NCBI GenBank assembly: GCA_013298765.1
Contig: JAAFJA010000001.1
Span: forward strand, 496,001-560,000
Reading direction: 5' to 3'
Length of the DNA: 64,000 nt
Origin: Betaproteobacteria bacterium
Lineage (GTDB): Bacteria; Pseudomonadota; Gammaproteobacteria; Burkholderiales; Casimicrobiaceae
Shown here: one piece after another, positions 43,482 through 53,212 of the stretch
Layout: each line of letters opens with the position of its first letter
Position numbering within the stretch: position 1 is the first letter of the stretch
The notes under the pieces: model-generated
Told to the model about the DNA's origin: nothing
Database searches by the model: none
What the model saw: the letters and a program-made list of their open reading frames with translations, nothing else
Made by a program: the position numbers and the translations under genes

Positions 43482-44186
43482 TTACGCCTCCGCTTTCGTT
43501 ACTGTGCGCTGCTCAATTCGCTTTTCGGGCGAGGCATTCAACACGATTCTGTGCACAAAAATTCCGGGGAGATGAATCTGATCCGGGTCTAGCTCACCGG
43601 TCTCAACAATTTTTTCCACTTCGACAATGGTGATCTTGCCCGCCTGCGCGACGTTCGGATTGAAATTTCGCGCTGTCTTGCGAAACACGAGATTGCCCGA
43701 CTTGTCAGCGATATACGCCTTCACCAATGAAACATCGGGCGTGAGCGAGCGCTCCATCACGTACTGCTCGCCATCGAATTCGCGAATCTCTTTGCCTTCC
43801 GCGACGACTGTACCAACGCCGGTTTTGGTGAAAAAAGCAGGGATACCCGCGCCACCCGCGCGAAGCTTTTCAGCGAGCGTGCCTTGCGGCGTGAAATCCA
43901 GCTCGAGTTCACCCGCAAGATACTGGCGCTCAAATTCTTTGTTTTCGCCTACATAACTGGAGATCATTTTTTTGATCTGGCGTGTGGCGAGCAATTTACC
44001 GAGCCCAAAACCATCAACGCCTGCATTGTTTGAAATCGCAGTGAGACCCGTGACGCCGCTGGCCTGCAACGCATCAATCAGCGCTTCTGGGATACCGCAA
44101 AGACCAAAGCCGCCCACGGCGACAAGTTGATCGTTTTTGACGATGCCGCTCAGTGCGGCCGTCGCAGAGGGAAAAACTTTGTTCAC
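43482..44186 (-). CDS. scoA: 3-oxoacid CoA-transferase subunit A
   Basis: 234 aa alpha subunit. [19 protein letters not shown] is the CoA-binding glycine loop; [15 protein letters not shown] and the [20 protein letters not shown] segments match the family. The start is GTG 44186. First gene of the scoAB pair. Together with the acetoacetyl-CoA synthetase nearby it supports use of acetoacetate released from PHB or amino acids. Confidence 0.95.
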   Translation of the reverse strand: MNKVFPSATAALSGIVKNDQLVAVGGFGLCGIPEALIDALQASGVTGLTAISNNAGVDGFGLGKLLATRQIKKMISSYVGENKEFERQYLAGELELDFTPQGTLAEKLRAGGAGIPAFFTKTGVGTVVAEGKEIREFDGEQYVMERSLTPDVSLVKAYIADKSGNLVFRKTARNFNPNVAQAGKITIVEVEKIVETGELDPDQIHLPGIFVHRIVLNASPEKRIEQRTVTKAEA

Positions 44187-44332
44187 GTTGTTAACTCGCT
44201 TTCCAATTTTCTGTCGATTGTAATCAGCTCGCTTTCGATTTCGGCGAGCGCCGAATAGTTGATCAGCGTCACACTTATTTCATTGACGGCATGCTAGAAA
44301 GCCCTCTTGCGTGAGAACCTAGGAGAGCGTGA

Positions 44333-45022
44333 GTGCGCCACATTGAACGACATCGAAGCGACCGGGCAGGCTGGTTACGCGCATCTGTACTAGGCGCAAA
44401 TGACGGCATTGTTTCAACTTCAAGTCTCATCATCGGGGTTGCCGCGTCTGGCGCGACGAGCGCAAGCATTGCGGTCGCAGGGTTCGCCGCGCTGGTAGCC
44501 GGTGCCATGTCGATGGCGGCTGGCGAGTATGTGTCGGTAAGCTCGCAAGCCGATACTGAGCGCTCCGATTTAACGCGCGAGGCAGATGAACTCAAATCCC
44601 AACCAGCGCACGAACTTGCCGAGCTCACCAACATCTACGTTCGGCGTGGGCTAGAGCCGACGCTTGCCGCTCAGGTCGCGGCGCAACTCACCGCGCATGA
44701 TGCACTGGCAGCGCATGCGCGTGATGAACTGGGCATTTCAGACGCACTTAGCGCAAAGCCTTTGCAAGCAGCAGTCGCTTCAGCAGGCGCTTTCGCAATC
44801 GGTGCTGCGCTACCACTCGCGGCGCTGGCTGTGATCCCCACTGCGCAGCGTATTCTGATGCTCTCAGGCGCTACGTTGGTCTGCCTTGCGCTCCTCGGCT
44901 ACGCGGCTGCGAAAACGGGTGGCTCATCAGTGAAAAAATCTGTCTTGCGCGTTACGTTCTGGGGTGCGATCGCCATGGCCGCCACCGCGCTCATCGGCAA
45001 ACTCGTGGGCGTGAGCGTTTAG
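44333..45022 (+). CDS. VIT1/CCC1-family membrane transporter
   Basis: 229 aa. Five predicted transmembrane helices. N-terminal LRASVLGANDGIVSTSSLIIG is the family signature with the metal-contacting Asp; GAMSMAAGEYVSVSSQADTE follows with the Met/Glu-rich metal site. A charged cytoplasmic region spans about 85-140. It transports Fe2+ and/or Mn2+ across the membrane; relatives move metal out of the cytosol. GTG 44333 has AGGAG upstream. Confidence 0.92.
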   Translation: MRHIERHRSDRAGWLRASVLGANDGIVSTSSLIIGVAASGATSASIAVAGFAALVAGAMSMAAGEYVSVSSQADTERSDLTREADELKSQPAHELAELTNIYVRRGLEPTLAAQVAAQLTAHDALAAHARDELGISDALSAKPLQAAVASAGAFAIGAALPLAALAVIPTAQRILMLSGATLVCLALLGYAAAKTGGSSVKKSVLRVTFWGAIAMAATALIGKLVGVSV

Positions 45023-45043
45023 CGTCCGGTAAAAAGTAATGAG

Positions 45044-47029
45044 CTAACTCAGCAGCTCTGGGCGGCTGCGGAAATGTTCTAGCGCCTCAGGGTTCGCGAG
45101 CGCATCGATGTTTTTCGGATTTCGCCCGTGAACCACATCGCGAACGGCAAGCTCGACGATCTTATTGCTCTTAGTTCGCGGAATATCCGCTACCTGCACA
45201 ATTTTCGCGGGCACATGGCGCGGCGTTGTGTTCTCTTTGATTCGCTCTTTGATTCGCTCAATAAGTGCAGCATCAAGGGTGAGCCCCTCTCGTAGCTTCA
45301 CGAACAAGACAACGCGTGAGTCGCTATTAAAAATTTGGCCAATGGCGATCGATTCCACCACCTCGTCGACGGTCTCAACTTGCCGATAAATCTCGGCGGT
45401 TCCAATGCGCACACCACCGGGATTGAGCGTCGCATCGCTTCGACCGACGATCACCACGCCATCATGCGCTGTGATCTGACACCAATCGCCATGTGTCCAC
45501 ACGCCGGGAAAGCGCTCGAAGTAAGCGGCCCTAAACCGTGCGCCGTCGTCATCATTCACGAATCCCAAGGGCATCGATGGAAAGGCTTGACTACATACAA
45601 GCTCACCCATCCCATCTTCGCCGGGTGCAATGGATTCACCTGCGTCATCCCAAACGTCGACCGCCATCCCAAGCGCGCGGCATTGCATCTCGCCGCGACG
45701 TACCGGCAGCACTGGATTGCCAATGGCGAAGCAACTCATGATGTCTGTGCCCCCGGAAATCGACGCTAAATGCACATCAGGCTTTACGCACTGATACACG
45801 TAGTCAAAGCTCTCAGGCGAGAGCGGAGAGCCCGTGGAGTACACCGTTCTGAGCGCTGATAAATCATTCATGCTACGCGGTACGACGCCCAGCTTTTTGA
45901 TCGCATCGATGTATTTCGCGCTCGCACCAAAATGCGTGCAGCGTTCGCGTTCGGCAAAGTCCCACAACACTCGTCCCCGATGGGCGAATGGCGAGCCATC
46001 AAAGAGCAAAATGGTTGCGCCCTGCGTGAGCCCGGCCACTAACCAATTCCACATGATCCATCCCGTGGTGGAAAAGTAGAACAGCCGATCGCCTTGCCTT
46101 AGATCGCCATGCAACGCGTGTTCTTTTTCGAGCTGCAGCAGCGTTCCGCCCGCGCCGTGGATGATCGCTTTCGGCTTCCCCGTGGTACCGCTGGAATAAA
46201 CGACATAAAGCGGATAGTTGAACTCGAATCGCTCAAAGCTGGGCTCAAAGCGCTCACTGCCGATGAAATCATTCCAAGAAAGCGCCTTGACGCCCGGTCC
46301 GTGAACTATGCCTCCCGAGCGAGCGTCCGGCCCATTGGCCGGAACATTCACCACGTGGGTGAGGGTCGGCAATCCGGCAACTATATCCCCCACGCGCTCA
46401 ACGGTGGAATGAAACTGGCCGTTGTAGGTGTAGCCGTTCGTCGCGAAAAGGATCTTGGGTGAAATTTGTGCGAATCGATCCAGCACGCCGGCCGCGCCGA
46501 AATCGGGCGACGTTGACGACCAGGTGGCGCCGATGCTCGTCGCGCCGAGCATCGCAACCACGGCCTCGGGCGTATTGGGCAACACGCTCGCGACCACATC
46601 GCCTTTACGTACACCCGCCGCCAGTAACGCACGCTGCATAGCGCCCACGTGAAGCCAGAGAGAGCGCCAAGTCACTGTGCGCCGTTCGATCTCACTCTCG
46701 AAGACGATGGCATCCTTATCGGCGAACGCCGGGCGCGAGGCGCAGCGAAGAACGTTCTCAGCAAAGTTCAATTGCCCGTCCGGGAACCAGCGCACACCCG
46801 GCATCTTGTGGCCATCAAGCGCGGTGCGCTCGCCAAGTTCGCCCACGCCACCGACGAACTTCCACACATCGCGCCAGAAGAAATCCTTGTTAGCGAGCGA
46901 CCAGCGCCACAGACTGGTGTAGTCCGGAAAACTCTGCGCGTAGCGCTGCCGGAGCTGTTGCGTGAACTGCGTGATGCGCGCGTGCTCGACGCGTTCCGCG
47001 CTCGGTTGCCAGAGAATTTCAGCGTTCAT
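45044..47029 (-). CDS. Acetoacetate-CoA ligase
   Basis: 661 aa, the family length. It activates acetoacetate to acetoacetyl-CoA using ATP. The ANL adenylation core is present: VYSSGTTGKPKAIIHGAGG (phosphate loop), FYFSTTGWIMWNW, ISGGTDIMSCFAIGNP, VGRSDATLNPGGVRIGTAEI, and the C-terminal catalytic Lys in PRTKSNKIVELAVRD. The N-terminal SLWRWSLANKDFFWRDVWKF matches acetoacetyl-CoA synthetase rather than acetyl-CoA synthetase. Fits the nearby scoAB and PHB genes. Confidence 0.95.
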   Translation of the reverse strand: MNAEILWQPSAERVEHARITQFTQQLRQRYAQSFPDYTSLWRWSLANKDFFWRDVWKFVGGVGELGERTALDGHKMPGVRWFPDGQLNFAENVLRCASRPAFADKDAIVFESEIERRTVTWRSLWLHVGAMQRALLAAGVRKGDVVASVLPNTPEAVVAMLGATSIGATWSSTSPDFGAAGVLDRFAQISPKILFATNGYTYNGQFHSTVERVGDIVAGLPTLTHVVNVPANGPDARSGGIVHGPGVKALSWNDFIGSERFEPSFERFEFNYPLYVVYSSGTTGKPKAIIHGAGGTLLQLEKEHALHGDLRQGDRLFYFSTTGWIMWNWLVAGLTQGATILLFDGSPFAHRGRVLWDFAERERCTHFGASAKYIDAIKKLGVVPRSMNDLSALRTVYSTGSPLSPESFDYVYQCVKPDVHLASISGGTDIMSCFAIGNPVLPVRRGEMQCRALGMAVDVWDDAGESIAPGEDGMGELVCSQAFPSMPLGFVNDDDGARFRAAYFERFPGVWTHGDWCQITAHDGVVIVGRSDATLNPGGVRIGTAEIYRQVETVDEVVESIAIGQIFNSDSRVVLFVKLREGLTLDAALIERIKERIKENTTPRHVPAKIVQVADIPRTKSNKIVELAVRDVVHGRNPKNIDALANPEALEHFRSRPELLS

Positions 47030-47109
47030 GCGTCAGGTACTGGATGATTCATAGAAATAGATTAGCAGCTTTTATTCTTATTAAAACAGGGCGATCGCGG
47101 ATAAATGCA

Positions 47110-47152
47110 ATATGTAGAAAAACATATAAATCAATTCCTAGCCCAAATTAAA
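47110..47152. repeat. TAGCCCAAATTAA element (family member 8)
   Basis: ATATGT/ACATAT hairpin (47110-47127), then TAGCCCAAATTAA (47139-47151) in an AT-rich island 3' of the thioesterase gene. The rest of 47030-47268 contains no gene. Confidence 0.5.
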
Positions 47153-47268
47153 CGTGCGCTTGATGAATTTTTCTGTACCCGTGAGAGTCAGTACGTACTG
47201 CCTGCGCGTTTCCACACCAGAACAATGGGCTCAACGCACGTTTTCCTCATTGCCCACGAACGGCACCG

Positions 47269-47751
47269 CTACTTTTTCGCCGCCGGTAACAAACGATTTT
47301 TAATTTCATCTGGCAGCGCCACCGATCGATTGGTCTCTCGACTCATCCAAAGCAGCTTGCAATCGCCCACCGCATGCAGCACGTCACCGACCCAAAGCTC
47401 ATGCAGCGTTTGAACAACCTTTGAGCCGATGTCGCCCAGCGCAATCGTGACGCGCACTGTCGCTGGATAGGTAATTGCGCGAATGAACCGACACTCTGCG
47501 CCGACGAGATTCGGCACGATCGATACGCGATCCAGATGCGGCACATCGATACCAATCGTCTCAAACCACTCCAATCGACACTGCTCCATGTAGCGGAAGT
47601 AATTGGTGTTGTTGACATGTTGAAATGCATCGAGATCCCCCCAACGCACGGGAATCATCACTTCGTACATCACCGGGCCCGCATTCGGAAAATGCGGGCT
47701 AGGCGAGGTTGTGGTGAGCGCGGTGGTCACAGGCAGTTTGGAGCTTTCCAT
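47269..47751 (-). CDS. Hot-dog-fold acyl-CoA thioesterase
   Basis: 160 aa. The 4HBT signature is RWGDLDAFQHVNNTNYFRYM, with the catalytic Asp of the YbgC/FadM type, followed by CRLEWFETIG. It hydrolyses an acyl- or aryl-CoA in the cytoplasm. The first roughly 28 residues are Thr/Ser-rich and non-conserved, so a later start (MYEVMIPVRW) is possible. Divergent from an acetyltransferase gene 50 bp away. Confidence 0.88.
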   Translation of the reverse strand: MESSKLPVTTALTTTSPSPHFPNAGPVMYEVMIPVRWGDLDAFQHVNNTNYFRYMEQCRLEWFETIGIDVPHLDRVSIVPNLVGAECRFIRAITYPATVRVTIALGDIGSKVVQTLHELWVGDVLHAVGDCKLLWMSRETNRSVALPDEIKNRLLPAAKK

Positions 47752-47788
47752 CGAGGTTTTGCCCTCTAAACACGTGAGATTCGCTAAC

Positions 47789-47794
47789 TATAAT
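47789..47794 (+). promoter_or_regulatory. Consensus TATAAT 6 nt before the ATG
   Basis: A perfect -10 box followed by six bases and the acetyltransferase ATG at 47801. Transcription would begin at or next to the start codon. No clear -35 and no ribosome site. The best example of the leaderless pattern. Confidence 0.6.
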
Positions 47795-47800
47795 CGGGCG

Positions 47801-48295
47801 ATGGATGTTGCAGTCAGTAATACCGATGTGGCGGCGCTTGTACGCACGAACGCGCCGGATGAATCGTTGCGTTTTCTGCCAGTAGGCGAAGAAGCATGGG
47901 ATTACTGCCGCGCTCTTTCACAAACGAACATGGAGCCGTATCTCGCCCGGCGCGGCCAACGTTGGTCTGGCGCAGGGTGGGATGAAAAAGCACCGTCACG
48001 CGAATTTTTCGAACTTTACTTCGCCCGCGAACGCGTTGGCTTCATTTCACTTTGGCGCGATAACGACATCGGCGGCGTGCACATCGGCGATATCCAACTT
48101 GAGCCACAAGCAAGAAATCGCGGCATCGGTCGCGCTGCAATCAGTCGCATCTTTGCGATAGCTCGGGCCCGCGGATTGCGCGAAGTCACGCTCAACGTAT
48201 TTCGCGATAACCCTGCGATTCATTTGTATGAGCGAGCGGGCTTCAAGGTGATCGACGCGGGGTTCGACAAATTTAAGATGAGATACCTACTTTGA
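47801..48295 (+). CDS. GNAT-family N-acetyltransferase
   Basis: 164 aa. Acetyl-CoA-binding motif [21 protein letters not shown]; motif [24 protein letters not shown]. Substrate unknown. The ATG at 47801 is fixed by a TATAAT six bases upstream; the frame is open before it but there it overlaps the promoter of the divergent thioesterase. Confidence 0.9.
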   Translation: MDVAVSNTDVAALVRTNAPDESLRFLPVGEEAWDYCRALSQTNMEPYLARRGQRWSGAGWDEKAPSREFFELYFARERVGFISLWRDNDIGGVHIGDIQLEPQARNRGIGRAAISRIFAIARARGLREVTLNVFRDNPAIHLYERAGFKVIDAGFDKFKMRYLL

Positions 48296-48359
48296 CACGT
48301 TACGAATGCCGTGTGACTGGGTTCACTCGTCATTCGTCACCTGTCAAAAAAAGTTCAGC

Positions 48360-50054
48360 ATGAGCAATAGCGTACGAGCCGACCGCGAAGCAATGGAATA
48401 CGATGTCGTGATCGTTGGCGGAGGTCCATCTGGCCTTTCCGCCGCGATTCGATTGAAGCAACTCGCGAGCGAGAACAACAAAGAGATCAGCGTTTGCGTG
48501 CTTGAAAAAGGCGGCGAAATCGGCGCTCACATCTTGAGCGGCGCAGTCATTGATCCCACCGCGCTCAACGAATTGATTCCGGATTGGAAAGACAAAGGCG
48601 CGCCCATCCACACGCCCGTCACCGACGATCAATTCCTCATGCTCACAGAAACCGGATCACGACGGATTCCAAATTGGACGCTGCCAAAGTTGATGAACAA
48701 CCACGGCAACTACATCGTCTCGCTGGGGCGTGTTTCGAAGTGGTTGGGTGAACAAGCCGAGGCCGCGGGTGTCGAAATCTATCCGGGCTTCGCAGCCTCC
48801 GAAGTGCTCTTCAATGAAAGCGGCGCAGTGATCGGCGTGGCGACGGGCGATGTCGGCATCGCCAAAGATGGCTCACAAAAAGGTGAGTTCCAGCCGGGCA
48901 TGGAATTGCACGCAAAGTACACCCTCTTCGCCGAGGGCGTGCGCGGCTCGCTCTCGCAAGAGCTCATGAAAAAGTTCAATCTTCGTGACGGCGTTGACCC
49001 ACAGAAGTACGGGATCGGCATCAAAGAGCTGTGGCAGATTGATCCGGCAAAACACAAGCCAGGGCTCGTCACCCACTCGCAAGGCTGGCCGCTCGATTCG
49101 AAAACAGGCGGCGGTTCATTCCTCTATCACCTCACTAACGAAAACAAAGATCCGTTGGTCGCCGTCGGCTTCGTGATCCATTTGAATTACGAGAACCCGT
49201 GGCTGTCGCCTTTCGACGAGTTTCAGCGATTCAAAACGCATCCGAGCATCAAGCCCACGTTTGAGGGCGGTAAGCGTTTGGCTTACGGCGCTCGGGCGAT
49301 TAACGAAGGCGGATTGCAAAGCGTGCCAAAGCTCTCGTTCCCTGGTGGCGCGCTAATCGGCTGCAGCGCGGGATTCGTAAATCTGCCGCGCATCAAGGGC
49401 ACACATAACGCGATGAAAACGGGGATGCTGGCCGCTGAAGCAGCGTTCGACGCGCTCAAAGCCGAGCGACAGCACGACGAATTGCACGCCTACAACGATG
49501 GTTGGAAAAAGAGCTGGGTGTATGACGATCTCTACAAAGTTCGAAACGTAAAGCCGGGGCTCAAGTGGGGCATGACGCTCGGCACGATTCATGGCGGCGT
49601 GCATATGTGGATGAACGATTTGGGGCTCGGCAAATTGGTGGGCTGGACGCTGCGACACGGGAAAGCCGATAACGAATCGCTTCTGCCTGCGGATCAAATG
49701 CCAAAGATTGCCTATCCGAAACCTGATGGCGTCATTTCATTCGATAAGCTCTCTTCGGTTTTCCTTTCAAATACCAATCACGAAGAAGACCAACCCTCGC
49801 ATCTGCGCCTGCGCGACGTCACAATTCCGGTGAAGCACAACCTCGCTCGGTTTGCGGGGCCAGAAGGCCGCTATTGCCCTGCCGGCGTGTATGAGTACGT
49901 GGAAGACGAATCGCTCGGCGGCGGCGCAAAGCGATTGCAAATCAATGCGCAGAACTGTGTGCATTGCAAAACATGCGACATCAAGGATCCGCTGCAAAAC
50001 ATTCACTGGGTTACACCGGAAGGTGGCGGTGGCCCTGTGTATTCGGTGATGTGA
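48360..50054 (+). CDS. Electron-transfer flavoprotein-ubiquinone oxidoreductase
   Basis: 564 aa. It passes electrons from reduced ETF (fatty acid and amino acid oxidation) to ubiquinone at the inner membrane. FAD-binding [18 protein letters not shown] opens the protein; [17 protein letters not shown] is the family's quinone/FAD signature. The C-terminal 4Fe-4S part has YCPAGVYEY and [12 protein letters not shown], giving four Cys. ATG 48360 is chosen as the family begins here. ETF genes themselves are not in the window. Confidence 0.96.
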   Translation: MSNSVRADREAMEYDVVIVGGGPSGLSAAIRLKQLASENNKEISVCVLEKGGEIGAHILSGAVIDPTALNELIPDWKDKGAPIHTPVTDDQFLMLTETGSRRIPNWTLPKLMNNHGNYIVSLGRVSKWLGEQAEAAGVEIYPGFAASEVLFNESGAVIGVATGDVGIAKDGSQKGEFQPGMELHAKYTLFAEGVRGSLSQELMKKFNLRDGVDPQKYGIGIKELWQIDPAKHKPGLVTHSQGWPLDSKTGGGSFLYHLTNENKDPLVAVGFVIHLNYENPWLSPFDEFQRFKTHPSIKPTFEGGKRLAYGARAINEGGLQSVPKLSFPGGALIGCSAGFVNLPRIKGTHNAMKTGMLAAEAAFDALKAERQHDELHAYNDGWKKSWVYDDLYKVRNVKPGLKWGMTLGTIHGGVHMWMNDLGLGKLVGWTLRHGKADNESLLPADQMPKIAYPKPDGVISFDKLSSVFLSNTNHEEDQPSHLRLRDVTIPVKHNLARFAGPEGRYCPAGVYEYVEDESLGGGAKRLQINAQNCVHCKTCDIKDPLQNIHWVTPEGGGGPVYSVM

Positions 50055-50094
50055 TCAGCAGTTCCTTCAAGTTACTGAACCGAAACAACCTTCG

Positions 50095-50886
50095 ATGAAC
50101 GATACCCGCCTCGCGCTCTATGATCAAACGATGAGAGCGAATGCGCATCCCGCCGGGCTGACTCATGAAATGTCCAGCTACGCGGGACGCTACACGAGCG
50201 CGAGCGGCAGCCTTCGCTACATTCTCTGGCATCACTTCCCGCGTGAACTGATTGATACGGTTGTTCACGAAGAGCTCGCTGCCTGCGCAGGTCGCGCTGA
50301 TTCGCTGATGTGGAAGGTCTATGCGCACGACACACCGTCTACCGAACTCGCGGCTGCGTTAGTAGCGGAGGGATTCAATGAGCACGATCCTTCAAGCCTG
50401 ATGATGCTGCGGGTGGATGACGCAATCCAACGCTTGGGAGACGCTGTTCCGAGTCCGCTGCGGGTTCGTCAATTGGATACCGCTACGTCGCTCGATGCCT
50501 ATCAAGAGATTTGGGATTCCGTGTGGCCAGACGCGCCCAATGCTCGCTATGTGAACGACTATCGCACGCTGGCGGCAAAGGCGGATCCTGGCATCGCATT
50601 CTTCGCGGGATTTGCAGGCGATGAACCCGTTAGCTCCGGCTATCTCTTTCATCACCCGGGCGACGCCATCGTGTTGCTCTGCGGTGGTGCGACGAAAGCC
50701 GCGTGGCGCGGACACGGCGCTTACAAGTCGATGCTCGCGGCGCGCGCCCGCATAGCAAAGGCGCGTGGCGCGCAGTATCTGGCGGTTGAGGCGAGTCCAA
50801 AAAGCCAGCCGATCCTTGCACGGCTAGGGTTTGAAACGCTCTCCACGCTCGCGTTCTACGAGCAAGCGATTGGCGCTCCTCGCTGA
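50095..50886 (+). CDS. GNAT-family N-acetyltransferase
   Basis: 263 aa. Two-part protein: an N-terminal region of unclear fold and a C-terminal GNAT domain with GATKAAWRGHGAYKSMLAAR (acetyl-CoA loop) and VEASPKSQPILARLGFETL. Substrate unknown. It follows the ETF-QO gene by 40 bp on the same strand and may share its transcript. Confidence 0.87.
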   Translation: MNDTRLALYDQTMRANAHPAGLTHEMSSYAGRYTSASGSLRYILWHHFPRELIDTVVHEELAACAGRADSLMWKVYAHDTPSTELAAALVAEGFNEHDPSSLMMLRVDDAIQRLGDAVPSPLRVRQLDTATSLDAYQEIWDSVWPDAPNARYVNDYRTLAAKADPGIAFFAGFAGDEPVSSGYLFHHPGDAIVLLCGGATKAAWRGHGAYKSMLAARARIAKARGAQYLAVEASPKSQPILARLGFETLSTLAFYEQAIGAPR

Positions 50887-50934
50887 TTGTGGCGACCGAA
50901 AATCGGTGGGCACCGATGCCAGCCGCCGTCATCC

Positions 50935-50940
50935 GATAAT
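50935..50940 (+). promoter_or_regulatory. -10-like GATAAT 6 nt before the ATG
   Basis: GATAAT, six bases (TGAGCG), then ATG at 50947; leaderless pattern. No clear -35. Confidence 0.5.
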
Positions 50941-50946
50941 TGAGCG

Positions 50947-51219
50947 ATGTTTGATTTCTTCCTGAACCTCGGTTTAATTGCGACGCTTGGCAGTGTGGCG
51001 CTCTTTTTCTGGAAAAAGGACCCGCGCTTTGGCTACGCTGCCGCGATCTTGTTTATCGGACTCGCAGTCATCCATTTACTGCTCCTGTTCTTCGCGCCGA
51101 AGGATGACAACACCTTGCGCTCGTTTGCGCGCGTGTTTAGTGTGCTCTTCGATGTGCTTTGCATCGCGTGCGGCGCGATCATGTATCGCTTGGCCAAACA
51201 ACGTGAAGACAGGATGTAG
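50947..51219 (+). CDS. Small three-helix membrane protein
   Basis: 90 aa. Hydrophobic helices at about 5-22, 30-54 and 66-84. No family recognised. The GATAAT placed 6 nt before the ATG supports a genuine transcript start. Between an acetyltransferase and a secreted small protein, with no functional clue. Confidence 0.6.
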   Translation: MFDFFLNLGLIATLGSVALFFWKKDPRFGYAAAILFIGLAVIHLLLLFFAPKDDNTLRSFARVFSVLFDVLCIACGAIMYRLAKQREDRM

Positions 51220-51309
51220 GGATATTTTCACCGCATATTGAACCGCGCAGGCTTTCCTTTCGACTTAATCAATGTGAATCATTCACATCTCTCTTGAAAG
51301 GAAATCCAC

Positions 51310-51672
51310 ATGAAAACTTCCCTCCTCCTCGCCGCATTGGTCTCAGTGGTCGCATTTCATGCGTCGGCTGCGCCACAAATCGCTGCCCAAACCGCAACTT
51401 TGAATGCCGCTGCAGCGCAGGCTCATCACATTGAGAACCTGAAAAAATATGGCGGTCCAAAAGCCAACCCAGGCGCTATTCAAGCCGGCGGCTTCGCAGG
51501 AAACGCAGCGCTGATGGACGACTATTGTGGAAATGGCATCAAGCCGATCCCAGGCGTCGGACCAGTTCCAGGCGGTGGCATTCGTAATGGTGCGCTCATG
51601 AACGAAGTCGAGCGCTGCGGCACTCGGGTGCCGGGACGAATCCCTGGAGCCGGTCCAGTTGGGCCACGCTAG
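51310..51672 (+). CDS. Small secreted Gly/Pro-rich protein
   Basis: 120 aa. Clear signal peptide (MKTSLLLAALVSVVAFHASA, cleaved near AAPQ). The mature part has an Ala-rich helix, then GGPKANPGAIQAGGF and the Pro-Gly repeats PIPGVGPVPGGG and RIPGAGPVGPR, with two Cys (DDYCGNG and VERCGTR) likely to pair. AAAGGA precedes the ATG. A terminator hairpin follows. Unknown function. Confidence 0.65.
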   Translation: MKTSLLLAALVSVVAFHASAAPQIAAQTATLNAAAAQAHHIENLKKYGGPKANPGAIQAGGFAGNAALMDDYCGNGIKPIPGVGPVPGGGIRNGALMNEVERCGTRVPGRIPGAGPVGPR

Positions 51673-51692
51673 AAAGGCAACTTTTCCGACTT

Positions 51693-51727
51693 AAACCCGA
51701 TGAAATAGACGTTTCATCGGGTTTAAC
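51693..51727 (+). terminator. Terminator-like hairpin after the secreted small protein
   Basis: AAACCCGATGAAA (51693-51705) and TTTCATCGGGTTT (51712-51724), 13-bp perfect arms with a 6-nt loop. The T run is short. Confidence 0.65.
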
Positions 51728-51828
51728 GCTTTGTCTTTATCAAAATTTTCAGCGCGCTGGAGCCACTCGAATTTGGCTTTTATTTGAATGTTTATCCCAT
51801 ACCGCCGTATCGCCCTAAGATAAACTGT

Positions 51829-53157
51829 GTGCCCAGTGTTTACCGACGTACCGCTTTGGACGTACTCATACTCCTCGGGCTGATTCTTCTGAACGGCCTC
51901 TTTGCCATGAGCGAAATCGCTCTGGTTTCCGCAAAAAAAGTTCGTCTTGAGCAAGCCGCCGCCGCCGGTGATCGCGGAGCCGCTACAGCGCTGCAGCTCC
52001 AATTCCAATCGACGCGGCTGCTATCCACCGTGCAAGTGGGTATTTCGCTGATCACGCTCGCGCAAGGCGCTTACGGTGACAGCACGTTTAGTGGCCCGCT
52101 TTCAAACTGGCTTGAACAATTCACGCTGATCGCTCCGTATGCAAAGGAAACGGCCGTCGCGATTGTTCTGCTCGGCATCAGTATCGTTTCGATCATTTTT
52201 GGCGAGCTGGTGCCAAAGCGGATCGGCATCCTGTACCCAGAGCGGATCGCGAAGGTGGTGTCGCGCCCCATGAAACTGGTAGAAAAAATTGCCTCACCCG
52301 TGGTGAAGCTCCTTTCGACCAGCACCGATTTCTTACTGCGACCATTCGGTAAACCTGAAATCGACGACTCACAAGTCACCGAAGAAGACATCAAGGGCCT
52401 CGTTCGGCAAGGCGCGAATGCGGGCGTCTTTGAAGCCGATGAATCCAAAATCGTGCAGCGGGTATTCAACCTAGATGACTACACCGTCGATCGCATCATG
52501 ACGCCGCGTGCGGACATGGTCTACATCGATGTAAATGCCGAACAAAGCGCGATTGAAGAACTACTGAAGGAAAGCACCTTCACGGTGTATCCCGTTGTGC
52601 GTGACGATGTGTCGAACGTGATCGGCGTGATCGATTCGGGCGACCTTTTGGCTCACCAGCTCAAGAGCGGAAAGTTGATGCCGGAGCGGGTCCGCAAAGA
52701 CGCGCATTTTGTGCCAGAAACAGTTACTGTGCTTGAAGTGCTCGCTACCTTCAAACGCACCCAAGCCTCGATGGCGTTCGTCGTCGATGAACACGGCGAA
52801 GTGCTCGGACTCGTCACGCTCAAGGATGTGCTTGAAACTATCGTGGGCGACCTGGGTGACGAAGATGAGCCGGCCAACTCAGACGCGACCAAGCGCGCCG
52901 ACGGTAGCTGGTTAATCGACGGCGCAGCAACGCTTGATCGCTTCCGCGAAATCTTCCCAGCCGCGCCCGCGTTCCCGGGTGAAGCCGATGAACGCTATCG
53001 AACCCTTGGCGGATTTGTCATGGCCGAATTGGGACGTATCGCACAAGTGGGAGATCACGCGAGTCTTCAAGCCTATCGGTTCGAGGTGCTCGATATGGAC
53101 GGCAAGCGCGTCGACAAACTCTTGGTTACGCCGCCGCATGAAGAATCTGGAATCTAG
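51829..53157 (+). CDS. CNNM/CorC-type transporter or hemolysin-like protein (CBS domains)
   Basis: 442 aa. The DUF21/CNNM membrane domain (about 1-170) opens with LLGLILLNGLFAMSEIALVS and has GISLITLAQGAYGDS; two CBS domains (DRIMTPRADMVYIDVN, then AFVVDEHGEVLGLVTLKDVL) and a C-terminal CorC_HlyC transporter-associated domain ending RFEVLDMDGKRVDKLLV complete it. Likely role is Mg2+/Co2+ efflux or homeostasis. The frame is open to 51784, but GTG 51829 is placed 7 nt after TAAGAT and keeps the first helix complete; the start remains uncertain. Confidence 0.9.
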   Translation: MPSVYRRTALDVLILLGLILLNGLFAMSEIALVSAKKVRLEQAAAAGDRGAATALQLQFQSTRLLSTVQVGISLITLAQGAYGDSTFSGPLSNWLEQFTLIAPYAKETAVAIVLLGISIVSIIFGELVPKRIGILYPERIAKVVSRPMKLVEKIASPVVKLLSTSTDFLLRPFGKPEIDDSQVTEEDIKGLVRQGANAGVFEADESKIVQRVFNLDDYTVDRIMTPRADMVYIDVNAEQSAIEELLKESTFTVYPVVRDDVSNVIGVIDSGDLLAHQLKSGKLMPERVRKDAHFVPETVTVLEVLATFKRTQASMAFVVDEHGEVLGLVTLKDVLETIVGDLGDEDEPANSDATKRADGSWLIDGAATLDRFREIFPAAPAFPGEADERYRTLGGFVMAELGRIAQVGDHASLQAYRFEVLDMDGKRVDKLLVTPPHEESGI

Positions 53158-53212
53158 CGCGTCCCTCGCATCGCGATACGCTACTCACGCGTAAAGCCAT
53201 CGCCGAACACAC

